Source: Halocynthiibacter styelae | Lineage (GTDB): Bacteria > Pseudomonadota > Alphaproteobacteria > Rhodobacterales > Rhodobacteraceae | Length of the DNA: 64,000 bases | Reading direction: 5' to 3' | Assembly (NCBI RefSeq): GCF_016123485.1 | Contig: NZ_JADCKQ010000012.1 | Span: 1 to 64,000 of the forward strand | In this document: piece by piece, positions 26,198 through 33,521 of the stretch | Numbering within the stretch: the stretch's first letter is position 1 | Layout of the letters: each line of letters opens with the position of its first letter | The notes under the pieces: model-generated | What the model was told of the DNA's origin: nothing | Seen by the model: the letters and a program-made list of their open reading frames with translations, nothing else | Databases searched by the model: none | Position numbers and translations under genes: made by a program

Positions 26198-26509
26198 ATG
26201 AAAACTGTAATCGCATCCATCCTCGCCCTGACTGTTGCTGCTCCTGCTTTTGCGGGTGCCAAAGATGTTGAGGCCCACTTCGCCCAGGACAACACCGGTA
26301 TTGAGAGCGTTGTTGTTGAACGCTCAAGCCCCGTCACCGCAGAAGCCGTTGAAATCTTTGCTGATCTGGCGCTTGAGGCTGGCACTGGCATCGAGACACA
26401 AGCAAATCCTGTTGTCGGTGCAACCCTGTCCTCTAAGGGCGGCGTGAACCCGGTAGCAGCCGCATGGTTCGCAGGCCAGCTGGCATCTGAGGATGCATCT
26501 GACCGGTAA
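26198..26509 (+). CDS. small secreted protein, duplicated (copy 2)
   Basis: A 103-residue protein with the same signal peptide as copy 1 and the same C-terminal SKGGVNPVAAAWFAGQ segment. Differences are clustered in the middle: SSPVT for SAPVS, IFAD for IFSD, and NPVVG for NPSVG. Many nucleotide changes there are synonymous, so the protein seems to be under selection. It is a monocistronic unit with its own array, leader and terminator. No known family; predicted periplasmic or secreted. Confidence 0.75.
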   Translation: MKTVIASILALTVAAPAFAGAKDVEAHFAQDNTGIESVVVERSSPVTAEAVEIFADLALEAGTGIETQANPVVGATLSSKGGVNPVAAAWFAGQLASEDASDR

Positions 26510-26536
26510 GGTCAAAAGTTAATATCTTTAATGAAA

Positions 26537-26570
26537 CACAAAGGCCCGGAGAAACCTCCGGGCCTTTGTG
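26537..26570 (+). terminator. strong hairpin after small secreted protein copy 2
   Basis: CACAAAGGCCCGGAG-AAAC-CTCCGGGCCTTTGTG is a 15-bp perfect stem with only a weak T-run. It corresponds in position to the copy 1 terminator. Confidence 0.8.
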
Positions 26571-26600
26571 TATTGACATAAGGGTATTGAAAATAAAAAG

Positions 26601-26664
26601 TTTTCCAGTTTTCCAGTTTTCCGGTTTTCCGGTTTTCCGGTTTTCCGGTTTTCCGGTTTTCCGG
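26601..26664. repeat. tandem octamer repeat (TTTTCCRG) x8
   Basis: Two units of TTTTCCAG are followed by six of TTTTCCGG, uninterrupted. It lies between the terminator of the small secreted protein and the terminator of the minus-strand repeat protein. A sister array made of TTTTCTGG occurs at 48841-48919, and both are followed by a GAAAC-containing flank. Confidence 0.95.
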
Positions 26665-26694
26665 TGAAACTATGTTCCAGGTCGTTCACGTCAA

Positions 26695-26726
26695 CAAAAA
26701 AGCCCCCCGGAAATCCGGAGGGCTTT
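26695..26726 (-). terminator. intrinsic terminator of the helical repeat protein gene
   Basis: On the minus strand GCCCTCCGG-ATTT-CCGGGGGGC (one G-U pair) is followed by TTTTTTG, 21 bases after the stop codon. Confidence 0.88.
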
Positions 26727-26746
26727 TCTTCAAGTTTATCTGTGAG

Positions 26747-27493
26747 TTACAGACCCAGAGCGGCTTTCACCTGCTCAACCACAGCACCAATCATATCAGG
26801 GTTCTGCGCAGCTTGATCCACAGCCAGGTTCAGACCGGTTTTCACCGTGTCACCCAGAGCAGAACCGTCGATCATTTCTTTGATTGCGCCGGCGTCGAAA
26901 CCTTCAACGCTCAGTGGGTTCGCACCAGTAACAGCTTCGGTTACAGCTTCAACCGCACCAGTTGCGGTATCCGTCGCTGCTTCAGCAGCCTCACCAGCAG
27001 TTTCTGTCGCCGTATCAACAACATCGCCAGCAGTTTCGGTCACAGCTTCAGCAGCCTCACCAGCTGTTTCTGTCGCTGTATCAACAACATCGCCAGCGGT
27101 CTCGGTCACAGCATCAGCAGTTGCTTCAGCAGCATCAGATGCGGCCTCAACAGCTTCGCCAGCTGTTTCTGTCACAGCTTCACCCACGTCAGAAGCCGCT
27201 TCTCCAACAGCCTCGACAGCCTCACCAGTTGCTTCGGCTGCACCTTCAGCAGCTTCAGTCACCGCCTCAGCAGCTTCACCAGCGGTCTCTGCAACAGCAT
27301 CCACTGCCTCGCCCGCAGTTTCGGTCACAGCTTCAGCAGCTTCACCAACAGTTTCAGTCACCGCACCAGCGGCTTCCGTTGTGCTTTCTACAGCACCTTC
27401 AACCACGTCTTCAACGGACTGACCGGAATACCAGACGTATCCACCAACAGCAGCGGCAGCGATTACAACAGCGGTAATAATATTTTTGTTCAT
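26747..27493 (-). CDS. membrane-anchored Ala/Glu/Thr-rich helical repeat protein (LEA/apolipoprotein-like)
   Basis: A 248-residue protein. Residues 4-22 form one hydrophobic segment (IITAVVIAAAAVGGYVWYS), an uncleaved anchor or signal. Residues 28-190 are an acidic repeat of the type ETAGEAAEAVT with an 11-residue period, which should form long amphipathic helices, as in LEA or apolipoprotein-like proteins. Residues 195-248 are non-repetitive and look like a conserved helical domain (EGFDAGAIKEMIDGSAL..). Very high Ala, Glu, Thr and Val, and no Cys. GAGGAAG precedes the ATG. Stress protection or envelope spacing are guesses. The antisense strand is open over most of the gene because of the repeat composition. 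Confidence 0.75.
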   Translation of the reverse strand: MNKNIITAVVIAAAAVGGYVWYSGQSVEDVVEGAVESTTEAAGAVTETVGEAAEAVTETAGEAVDAVAETAGEAAEAVTEAAEGAAEATGEAVEAVGEAASDVGEAVTETAGEAVEAASDAAEATADAVTETAGDVVDTATETAGEAAEAVTETAGDVVDTATETAGEAAEAATDTATGAVEAVTEAVTGANPLSVEGFDAGAIKEMIDGSALGDTVKTGLNLAVDQAAQNPDMIGAVVEQVKAALGL

Positions 27494-27691
27494 GTGTCTC
27501 TTCCTCGTTAAAGACCTGCACTATACAGCGCTTTCCTGTCAGATTTGGTCATTAAGGGAAAGCAGATTAAGGGGAAAGAGTAGGAATTCGGCTCATTTTC
27601 GCACTTATCATTCTGCGTTTCCTGCTTGAAACACGCGCAGTCCACGTATAGTTTCCCTGCACGAAGGACAAACAATTAAAGGATCAATCCA

Positions 27692-28246
27692 ATAGCCCGC
27701 AGACCTCATAACGCCCCGCCTCAGCGTGAAACCGGCCCCCGCGTAAACGAACGCATCCGGGCCCCGGAGATCCGACTGATTGGCGCCGAAGGCGAAAATG
27801 TTGGTGTTGTCACACCTTCCCGCGCCATGGACATGGCGGCAGATGCCGGACTTGACCTTGTAGAGATTTCCCCGAACGCAAATCCTCCGGTCTGTAAGAT
27901 CATGGATTTCGGCAAGTTCAAATACGAACAGCAGAAGCGCGAATCGGAAGCCCGTAAAAAGCAGAAGACCATCGAGATCAAAGAGGTCAAATTCCGCCCG
28001 AATACGGACACCAATGACTATGAAGTCAAAATGCGCAATGTTTTCAAGTTTCTTGAAAATGGCGATAAGGTGAAAATCTCTCTGCGTTTCCGCGGACGTG
28101 AGATGGCCCACCAGGAATTGGGGCGCAAGCTTTTGGAACGCGTTGCTGAGGATACCAAAGAATCCGGCAAGGTTGAAAACTTCCCGAAAATGGAAGGCCG
28201 GCAGATGATCATGCTGATCGGACCGCTTCCCGCCAATAAAAAATAA
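27692..28246 (+). CDS. infC: translation initiation factor IF-3, AUA start codon
   Basis: A 184-residue IF-3: N-domain with [23 protein letters not shown], linker, and C-domain with IKEVKFRP and [14 protein letters not shown]. It binds the 30S subunit and checks the initiator tRNA and start codon. No ATG, GTG or TTG opens the family N-terminus. The frame is closed by TAA at 27677, and ATA at 27692 follows AAAGGA by eight bases and yields (M)[19 protein letters not shown], matching relatives. Rare start codons (usually AUU) on infC allow IF-3 to repress its own translation. An ATG at 27827 would delete 45 conserved residues. A downstream terminator shows infC is not joined to rpmI-rplT here. 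Confidence 0.93.
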   Translation: MARRPHNAPPQRETGPRVNERIRAPEIRLIGAEGENVGVVTPSRAMDMAADAGLDLVEISPNANPPVCKIMDFGKFKYEQQKRESEARKKQKTIEIKEVKFRPNTDTNDYEVKMRNVFKFLENGDKVKISLRFRGREMAHQELGRKLLERVAEDTKESGKVENFPKMEGRQMIMLIGPLPANKK

Positions 28247-28254
28247 GAACAGTC

Positions 28255-28282
28255 ACGCCGGGCTCGTCCCGGCGTTTTCTTT
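28255..28282 (+). terminator. intrinsic terminator of infC
   Basis: ACGCCGGG-CTCGT-CCCGGCGT followed by TTTCTTTTGC, eight bases after the infC stop. Confidence 0.92.
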
Positions 28283-28351
28283 TGCGGTTCCTTTCTTCCA
28301 TCAGGGAAATGTAAAGGATTGCCCATTACGGTTCTCTCTCAGGAGGTGCCA

Positions 28352-29020
28352 ATGGAAACAGATCAGCCCAAAAACCTGCTGGAATATGAAAGCCAGGCCT
28401 TTATGGGCATTGGCCCCGCGCGGATCGGTGCACTGACGCTATATGCGCTGTTCAGTGGGCATGACCCGGATCGCGACGATCACGCATCAGCACGTGTGCA
28501 ATCAGATCTGGCCCGTAGTCGCCTGAAAAACGCTGAAAAACAACTGACCGGATTTACAGACGGGCTTTCAAAACTTGATTACCAGCCTTCAGAACCTCTG
28601 GAAGGTTTTCGTACGGCCGCAGTTTCTGTCCTGTCGTCGTTTCGTCAGCTGGTGCCAGAGGTGCCACAAGACGGAAGCATTGCCAGAGTTCCATCCGCCC
28701 AACAGGATCAGATGCGCAGCCTTTGCCTGAATGAAATTGAGCCGGCAGTCACAGGCTTTCTGGGCCTGATGTCGGAGGAATTGAAGGCCGAACATCACCT
28801 GCGCCAGCGTGCAAGGCGTGCAAGCGCTATTAAATCAGTGGACGCAGCCCATGCTGCAGGGCGCAATATCAACATGATTGCCCTGAATGCCACGATCGAA
28901 GCATCCCGCGCCGGGGAATTTGGAACCGGTTTCAAGTTAATCGCTGATGAAATCCGGACGCAGGCAGAACATACCCGCAGTTTCCTGAGTGATATCGCAG
29001 TACAACTTGATACGATCTGA
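28352..29020 (+). CDS. soluble chemoreceptor-like protein carrying an MCP signalling-tip motif
   Basis: A 222-residue helical protein with no membrane segment. Residues 170-205 (INMIALNATIEASRAGEFG, then KLIADEIRTQAE) match the methyl-accepting chemotaxis protein hairpin tip that binds CheA and CheW. The chain ends 17 residues later, so the returning helix is almost absent. The first 150 residues are helical and unrelated to known sensors I recognise. GGAGG precedes the ATG at 28352. No che gene is nearby. It may tune a chemosensory array or be a relic. Confidence 0.65.
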   Translation: METDQPKNLLEYESQAFMGIGPARIGALTLYALFSGHDPDRDDHASARVQSDLARSRLKNAEKQLTGFTDGLSKLDYQPSEPLEGFRTAAVSVLSSFRQLVPEVPQDGSIARVPSAQQDQMRSLCLNEIEPAVTGFLGLMSEELKAEHHLRQRARRASAIKSVDAAHAAGRNINMIALNATIEASRAGEFGTGFKLIADEIRTQAEHTRSFLSDIAVQLDTI

Positions 29021-29104
29021 AATCGGATTACGCTGCATCGCCTCTATGTGTTCTGTGGAAAACGACGGCCCAGAGGTTCAGTCCATATTACAGCGACAGG
29101 CCTT

Positions 29105-30088
29105 TCACCCCCGACGCAAGACCTGCACAAGTTCTGCCATCACAGAAACGGCAATCTCTGCCGGGCTTTTGGCCCCAATATTCAGGCCAACCGGGCCATG
29201 GATACGATTGATATTCCCTTCAGAAAACCCTTGCTCCTGCAGGCGCGCAACACGTTTGGCATGGGTCCGGGTCGATCCGAGACAGCCAATGTAAAACACA
29301 TCTGTTTGCAGGGCGGCTATTATCGCGGGGTCGTCCAGTTTGGCATCATGTGTCAGGGTCACAAGCGCCGTACGGGCGTCTGGTTTCAACGCCGCCAACG
29401 CTTCATCTGGCCAATCCTCGATGATATCTTCCCCAGGGAAACGCGCCTCTGATCCGAAAACAGGGCGTGGATCAATCAGGGTAACATCAAAACCGGTGGC
29501 TCGCGCCATAGGAAGCAGATGCTGTGCAATATGAACCGCACCAGTCACGATCAGACGCAGGGGCGGTTTATGCAGCGCAAGGAAATGATCCCCCCGCGTA
29601 GTGGATTGCCCATCTTGCCAGCAGGGCGCGGTCATCACGGGTGCTGCGGTTGTCACAAGATGCTGGCCGGTTGTCAGGTTCACTTCAGAGCCCACCATCT
29701 GTCGCGTGGCCCGTGCTCTCGCAAGATCACGCAGTTTCGCAATCGTCAGGCCATCCCCCGAAGCCAACACAGGTTCCACCAGCACCCGGATCTGGCCGCC
29801 ACAGGCCAGGCCAACCTCAAAGGCATTCTCATCCGACACCCCAAATATCAGAACCCGATGTTTACCGTCCTCTATCGCTTCCTGCGCTTCCAGGATCACC
29901 GCCCCTTCGACACAGCCACCAGAGACAGAACCGGTCATGACCCCATCACCTGAAATCGCCAGCTGACTGCCCACGGGCCTTGGTGCAGACCCCCATGTTT
30001 CCACGACTGTCGCAAGCGCAGCCCCCTGCCCGGCCTCATAGAAACCCAGGGCATCTTCGGGGATCTGATCTGTCTCAGCTTTCATCAT
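29105..30088 (-). CDS. XdhC/CoxI family protein
   Basis: A 327-residue protein with the XdhC N-terminal domain (ALATVVETWGSAPRPVGSQLAI, GSVSGGCVEGAVI) and a C-terminal Rossmann XdhC_C domain (LIVTGAVHIAQHLLPMARATGFDVTLIDPRP, then YIGCLGSTRTHAKRV). Members insert or sulfurate molybdenum cofactor for xanthine dehydrogenase or CO dehydrogenase type enzymes. No molybdoenzyme gene is in the window, so its client is not known. Two ATG codons lie in tandem after AAGGAG. In GAVHIAQHL the usual GxGHxG-type loop is altered, with V for the second Gly-flanked position. Confidence 0.85.
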   Translation of the reverse strand: MMKAETDQIPEDALGFYEAGQGAALATVVETWGSAPRPVGSQLAISGDGVMTGSVSGGCVEGAVILEAQEAIEDGKHRVLIFGVSDENAFEVGLACGGQIRVLVEPVLASGDGLTIAKLRDLARARATRQMVGSEVNLTTGQHLVTTAAPVMTAPCWQDGQSTTRGDHFLALHKPPLRLIVTGAVHIAQHLLPMARATGFDVTLIDPRPVFGSEARFPGEDIIEDWPDEALAALKPDARTALVTLTHDAKLDDPAIIAALQTDVFYIGCLGSTRTHAKRVARLQEQGFSEGNINRIHGPVGLNIGAKSPAEIAVSVMAELVQVLRRG

Positions 30089-30126
30089 CGCGCTCCTTGT
30101 CGTGCACAGTATGAAAGCGATTTAGC

Positions 30127-30162
30127 CAAAAGAAAACCCGCGCGAATAGCTTCGCACGGGTT
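30127..30162 (-). terminator. intrinsic terminator of the YeeE/YedE pair
   Basis: On the minus strand AACCCGTGCGAA-GCTA-TTCGCGCGGGTT (one G-T wobble) is followed by TTCTTTTGG. It follows the second transporter gene by about 20 bases. Confidence 0.88.
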
Positions 30163-30181
30163 CACCTAATCTGACGCCAGA

Positions 30182-30769
30182 TTATACAGTAGCGGCGGCA
30201 GGTTGTTTCTGTGTGATACGTTCAGGCAGGATGAAAGCGACCACGATAAAGGCCAGGCCCAGCGCGATGCCCAGCAGATCCCCGGGAAGCGCGGTCAGCC
30301 CTTCGTATTTGGCATCCGGTACAGTGCCAAGTGTCACTTTTCCACCCGCAATTTTGTCAAGCAGACCACTGTGTGTCACCGCAGGGTAAGTCGCCATATA
30401 GGCTGCAGCCCCGAGAAGACCTCCGGCGATAAAGACCAGCGCGTCTTTGCGGCCTGCGGCAGCACCAACCAGGGATGTGCCTGGACAATAACCAGAAAGC
30501 GCCCAGCCAAACCCCAGCAGCAGCCCGCCGGCAAACACACCGATATAAGCGGCTTTCACGGACATATGGGCGACATCCACAAGGCCCAGCATCTGGCCGC
30601 CAAACATCAGAACAGAACCGGTGCCAATCGCCAGAAGGATCGCCTTCATCAGATGCAGATTTGACAGGTTCAGCATTTTCCCGATCAGGGTCGGGTTGGC
30701 GGCGCCCACACGGTCCAGAACTGCACCAAAGGCACCACCGATGATCAAAGCAAGGAGTATGGAAGACAT
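30182..30769 (-). CDS. YeeE/YedE family membrane protein (PmpB-like), sulfur compound transport
   Basis: A 195-residue integral membrane protein with about five hydrophobic helices and the motif ALSGYCPGTSLVGAAAGR, whose Cys is the hallmark of the YeeE/YedE half-transporters. The family includes thiosulfate and other sulfur compound importers. It follows its partner by one base on the same strand, and two halves are thought to make one transporter. Substrate is inferred; the cys operon 6 kb away makes a sulfur source sensible. Confidence 0.88.
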   Translation of the reverse strand: MSSILLALIIGGAFGAVLDRVGAANPTLIGKMLNLSNLHLMKAILLAIGTGSVLMFGGQMLGLVDVAHMSVKAAYIGVFAGGLLLGFGWALSGYCPGTSLVGAAAGRKDALVFIAGGLLGAAAYMATYPAVTHSGLLDKIAGGKVTLGTVPDAKYEGLTALPGDLLGIALGLAFIVVAFILPERITQKQPAAATV

Positions 30770-30770
30770 C

Positions 30771-31325
30771 TTATGCCTCCTTTCTGAAAAGGATCAGCGC
30801 GGTCGGCACGGCCGCCGCAAATGCGCCCAGCGCAAAGATATAGCCAGACAGGGAAGTCTGCATCATGCCGCTCATCATATGGCCGGATGTACAGCCCCCC
30901 GCCAGACGGGCCCCGTACAGCACGACAAAGCCTGCAACAAAGACCGCGGCATTGCGTTTCATCTGACTGTCACCGAAATTCGCCCGCCAGATCGCGGGCA
31001 TCTGACGTTCCTGCGCGCCAATACCGCCGCGCATAAAAGCAGAGATCGCACCACCGACAACCATCGCAACCACAAAGACAAAACTATAGTTCAGCGGATT
31101 GGCAACGTTCTTTGCATATTTCCCACCGGATTTCGCCAGATAGGCGTTGGTGGATGTATAGCTCCCGTCATCGGCCTGGGTCACAACAGAACCATCGACC
31201 GCATTCCAGAGGATCCCGTCGAGGATTACAAATTGCGTTGAAACGCCAATGGGTTTCACCAAAAGCACCGCGAGGAAAAACACCAGCCCCAGCGCCAGTC
31301 CTCCGGTTTTCCAGTTCAGGGTCAT
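30771..31325 (-). CDS. YeeE/YedE family membrane protein (PmpA-like), sulfur compound transport
   Basis: A 184-residue membrane protein with an N-terminal helix, a periplasmic loop of about 50 residues, and further helices ending in LAGGCTSGHMMSGM, the second Cys-containing YeeE/YedE motif. The ATG at 31325 has GGAGG eight bases upstream; an in-frame ATG at 31403 is further from any ribosome site and adds an unrelated basic leader. First gene of a two-gene unit with the PmpB-like gene. Confidence 0.88.
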   Translation of the reverse strand: MTLNWKTGGLALGLVFFLAVLLVKPIGVSTQFVILDGILWNAVDGSVVTQADDGSYTSTNAYLAKSGGKYAKNVANPLNYSFVFVVAMVVGGAISAFMRGGIGAQERQMPAIWRANFGDSQMKRNAAVFVAGFVVLYGARLAGGCTSGHMMSGMMQTSLSGYIFALGAFAAAVPTALILFRKEA

Positions 31326-31450
31326 TTCCTGACCTCCTTCATTTCTCCTGATCCGGACAACAAGCCCGGGTTTCCACCAGAGAAATGAAGAATGCTGCAC
31401 CATTCTTCAGTGACATTGTCACCCGAATCCGGAAAGTTTACAGAAAACCA

Positions 31451-31915
31451 TCAGCGCCTGGCCCGCGCCAGAAAACAGTTATTCCGGGAAGAGCGGATAT
31501 CAACAAAGGCCACATCCGCACGTTTGAACAACTGATCAATGTAACCGGTAAGATCATCGGTCGGGGTGATCTGCCCCGTGCCATAGATAATACGTTCATC
31601 CGCACTATAGGCTTTCACCAGATAATTCCCGGTGCTTTGCAAGACCGGAGGAATCCCCTGCGCACCCCATGGGGTACAGCTCTTTTCACAAAAGAACACC
31701 GGGCCGCATTCAGCATAGGGATTCAGCCTTTCAAACGGACGCATCCCCACCACCAGCATCATTTCTCCTGCGGGAATATGTTTCAGGCAGGATCGACAGG
31801 GGTTCCCTCCGCCATCAGATATCTGTTTCTCAGCGATCTGATCATTGTCATCCCGCCCGCTGTTCCGCAGCTCTGTCGTCCGTTTTTGGTTAAAAGGTTC
31901 GATTAAAAAACGCAT
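31451..31915 (-). CDS. DUF1203 family protein
   Basis: A 154-residue protein with NPCRSCLKHIPAGEMMLVVGMRPF and the C-terminal DVAFVDIRSSRNNCFLARA, the DUF1203 pattern. Several cysteines (PCRSC, ECGP, CEKSC) could bind metal, but no function is established. Of several in-frame ATGs the one at 31915 is chosen because GGGAG lies nine bases before it and the product starts MRFLIEP as in relatives. Divergent from the next gene across 164 bp. Confidence 0.8.
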   Translation of the reverse strand: MRFLIEPFNQKRTTELRNSGRDDNDQIAEKQISDGGGNPCRSCLKHIPAGEMMLVVGMRPFERLNPYAECGPVFFCEKSCTPWGAQGIPPVLQSTGNYLVKAYSADERIIYGTGQITPTDDLTGYIDQLFKRADVAFVDIRSSRNNCFLARARR

Positions 31916-32079
31916 CTGTGGCTCCCTCATGTTCATCCGATCAACTAACCTCCCCAGATGGAAACACACGACCCGGAACCTGCGTATTGTCTGATCTGGC
32001 GATAAAACAGAGGCAGAGTTTACGATGCCTTCATTTCTCTCTGGCATGAATAAGATAACTTGCCGGAAGAGAGGACCGA

Positions 32080-33048
32080 ATGAACATCGCGGCGACAATG
32101 GACAACTGGCGTATTTCGGATGAAGACGCTGAAACCTGGCTTTCAGAGATCGAGGCAACGGCCCAGGACACGGGGGCGTTTTTCCGGATCAGCGCGGACC
32201 ATGCCGCGATTTTTCACGAAGGATATGGGGCGGCGGCAACCAGCCTGCTGATCACCTTCGAAAGCATGGACCAGGCCTGTCATCGTCCCCATCGGTTGCC
32301 AATCGGGCTTGACCTCTGCACCGCAGATGATCCATCGCGCCTGGTTATTGTCGCTAAAGGCAGAACCTGGTTCCGGGACGCAGCACTGACGACGTTTTTC
32401 ACCAGTTTGCATGATGATCAGTTCTTCAGTGATTTTGAACGCCATGTGTTTTACGGCGCAGCAATGGGGGGATATGGTGCGGCCTGCTATAGCAGATATG
32501 CTCCGGATTCCGTCGTGATTACCACGGAACCGGTTGCAACCCTGGCCCCATTGAAAGCCCCATGGGAAAAACGATTTCCCGATCAGCGCAGACGTGATTT
32601 CAACACCACAGATTCATATGCGCCGGAATGCGCCGCCACTGCTGCCAGCTGCATCATCCTGCATCGTGACAGCCGGGCCGAAGACGTGATGCACGCCAGC
32701 CTGTTTAACTCTGCCTGCCAGCATCGCCTGCCTTTGCGCTTTCTGCGCCAGAGTGCTGAAGAACATCTTGAGGGCAGCGGGGCGCTTGAACATATCATAT
32801 CAGCCGCACTAATGGTCTGCCCCGGTGATGAAGACCTTATCCTTTTAAAACGGCGCATAGAACTGGAAAGCCTGCGGGCACTGCGGTTGCGCCGTACTTA
32901 CGAACCTTATCTGCGCTACCTCTTTGCGCGCCTGAACCGCGATGACCGAGCCGGACTTTTACGCAGGCTTTACCGGCATGGCGAATCCGTCGATTCTGTC
33001 AAAGAGTTCTTTCAGCGAAAACGACAGAAATCAGAACATCGCGAATAG
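32080..33048 (+). CDS. Rhodobacterales-conserved alpha/beta-hydrolase-like protein, nucleophile position altered
   Basis: A 322-residue protein of a family common in Rhodobacterales and often labelled, without good reason, phosphoadenosine phosphosulfate reductase. The pattern is alpha/beta-hydrolase-like: HVFYGAAMGGYGAACYSRYAPD resembles the nucleophile elbow GxSxGG, but Ala replaces the expected Ser, so serine hydrolase activity is unlikely. No Fe-S or PP-loop motif of a PAPS reductase is present. The C-terminal 60 residues are a basic helical tail. GAGG lies before the ATG. Function unknown. Confidence 0.65.
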   Translation: MNIAATMDNWRISDEDAETWLSEIEATAQDTGAFFRISADHAAIFHEGYGAAATSLLITFESMDQACHRPHRLPIGLDLCTADDPSRLVIVAKGRTWFRDAALTTFFTSLHDDQFFSDFERHVFYGAAMGGYGAACYSRYAPDSVVITTEPVATLAPLKAPWEKRFPDQRRRDFNTTDSYAPECAATAASCIILHRDSRAEDVMHASLFNSACQHRLPLRFLRQSAEEHLEGSGALEHIISAALMVCPGDEDLILLKRRIELESLRALRLRRTYEPYLRYLFARLNRDDRAGLLRRLYRHGESVDSVKEFFQRKRQKSEHRE

Positions 33049-33066
33049 GTGGGAAAGCCAGCCTAC

Positions 33067-33093
33067 AAAAAAGGCCCCGCAAATTGCGGGGCC
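33067..33093 (-). terminator. intrinsic terminator of the DUF1127 gene
   Basis: GGCCCCGCAA-ATTGCGGGGCC stem; on the minus strand it is followed by TTTTTTG. It also lies 20 bases after the stop of the convergent hydrolase-like gene. Confidence 0.88.
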
Positions 33094-33126
33094 TGCCGTC
33101 GTGGTTGTCTCTGCCTGTCGGGCAAA

Positions 33127-33342
33127 TCAGATGTAGTAACGGCCTACGAATACAGCGCGTGCAATATCTTCGCGCTTGATGCCGATATCTGCCAGTTCCT
33201 GGTCAGACTTGTTTTCAAGCTGACGCACTGTGCGCATACGGGATGCACCTTCGGTCATTGCCATGAAGAATGTGCCAACAGCACGCAGGGCGTGAGCAGC
33301 GAAAGATGTGGTTGGGCGGGCGGAAGCGATTGCATATGCCAT
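33127..33342 (-). CDS. DUF1127 small protein
   Basis: A 71-residue protein with the C-terminal DUF1127 motif (RQLENKSDQELADIGIKREDIARAVF). Such small Arg-containing proteins are widespread in alphaproteobacteria, and some take part in phosphate, RNA or stress regulation; the function of this one is not known. The ATG at 33342 has AAGGA eight bases upstream. Single-gene unit, divergent from pyrC. Confidence 0.9.
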   Translation of the reverse strand: MAYAIASARPTTSFAAHALRAVGTFFMAMTEGASRMRTVRQLENKSDQELADIGIKREDIARAVFVGRYYI

Positions 33343-33521
33343 ATTGAATTTCCTTGTGATGTCCGGTTCGACTTGCGTTGAATGACATATGGGGCAAGGC
33401 CAGGCATTTGAGTACCACCGCATTCTGCAAAGCCGCTGTGCACCCCATGCATGACAGGTTAATCCCCTGTTAGCGCGCGCAGAGGCTGGCAAGAGCGGCC
33501 ACAATTGTGTATCCCGCCCTT

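Noticed and set aside
26672-27511. 279-residue plus-strand frame over the helical repeat gene
   Set aside because: It is the antisense of a repetitive Ala/Glu/Thr gene. Ser- and Phe-rich repeats without structure, and the minus-strand frame has a membrane segment, ribosome site and terminator.
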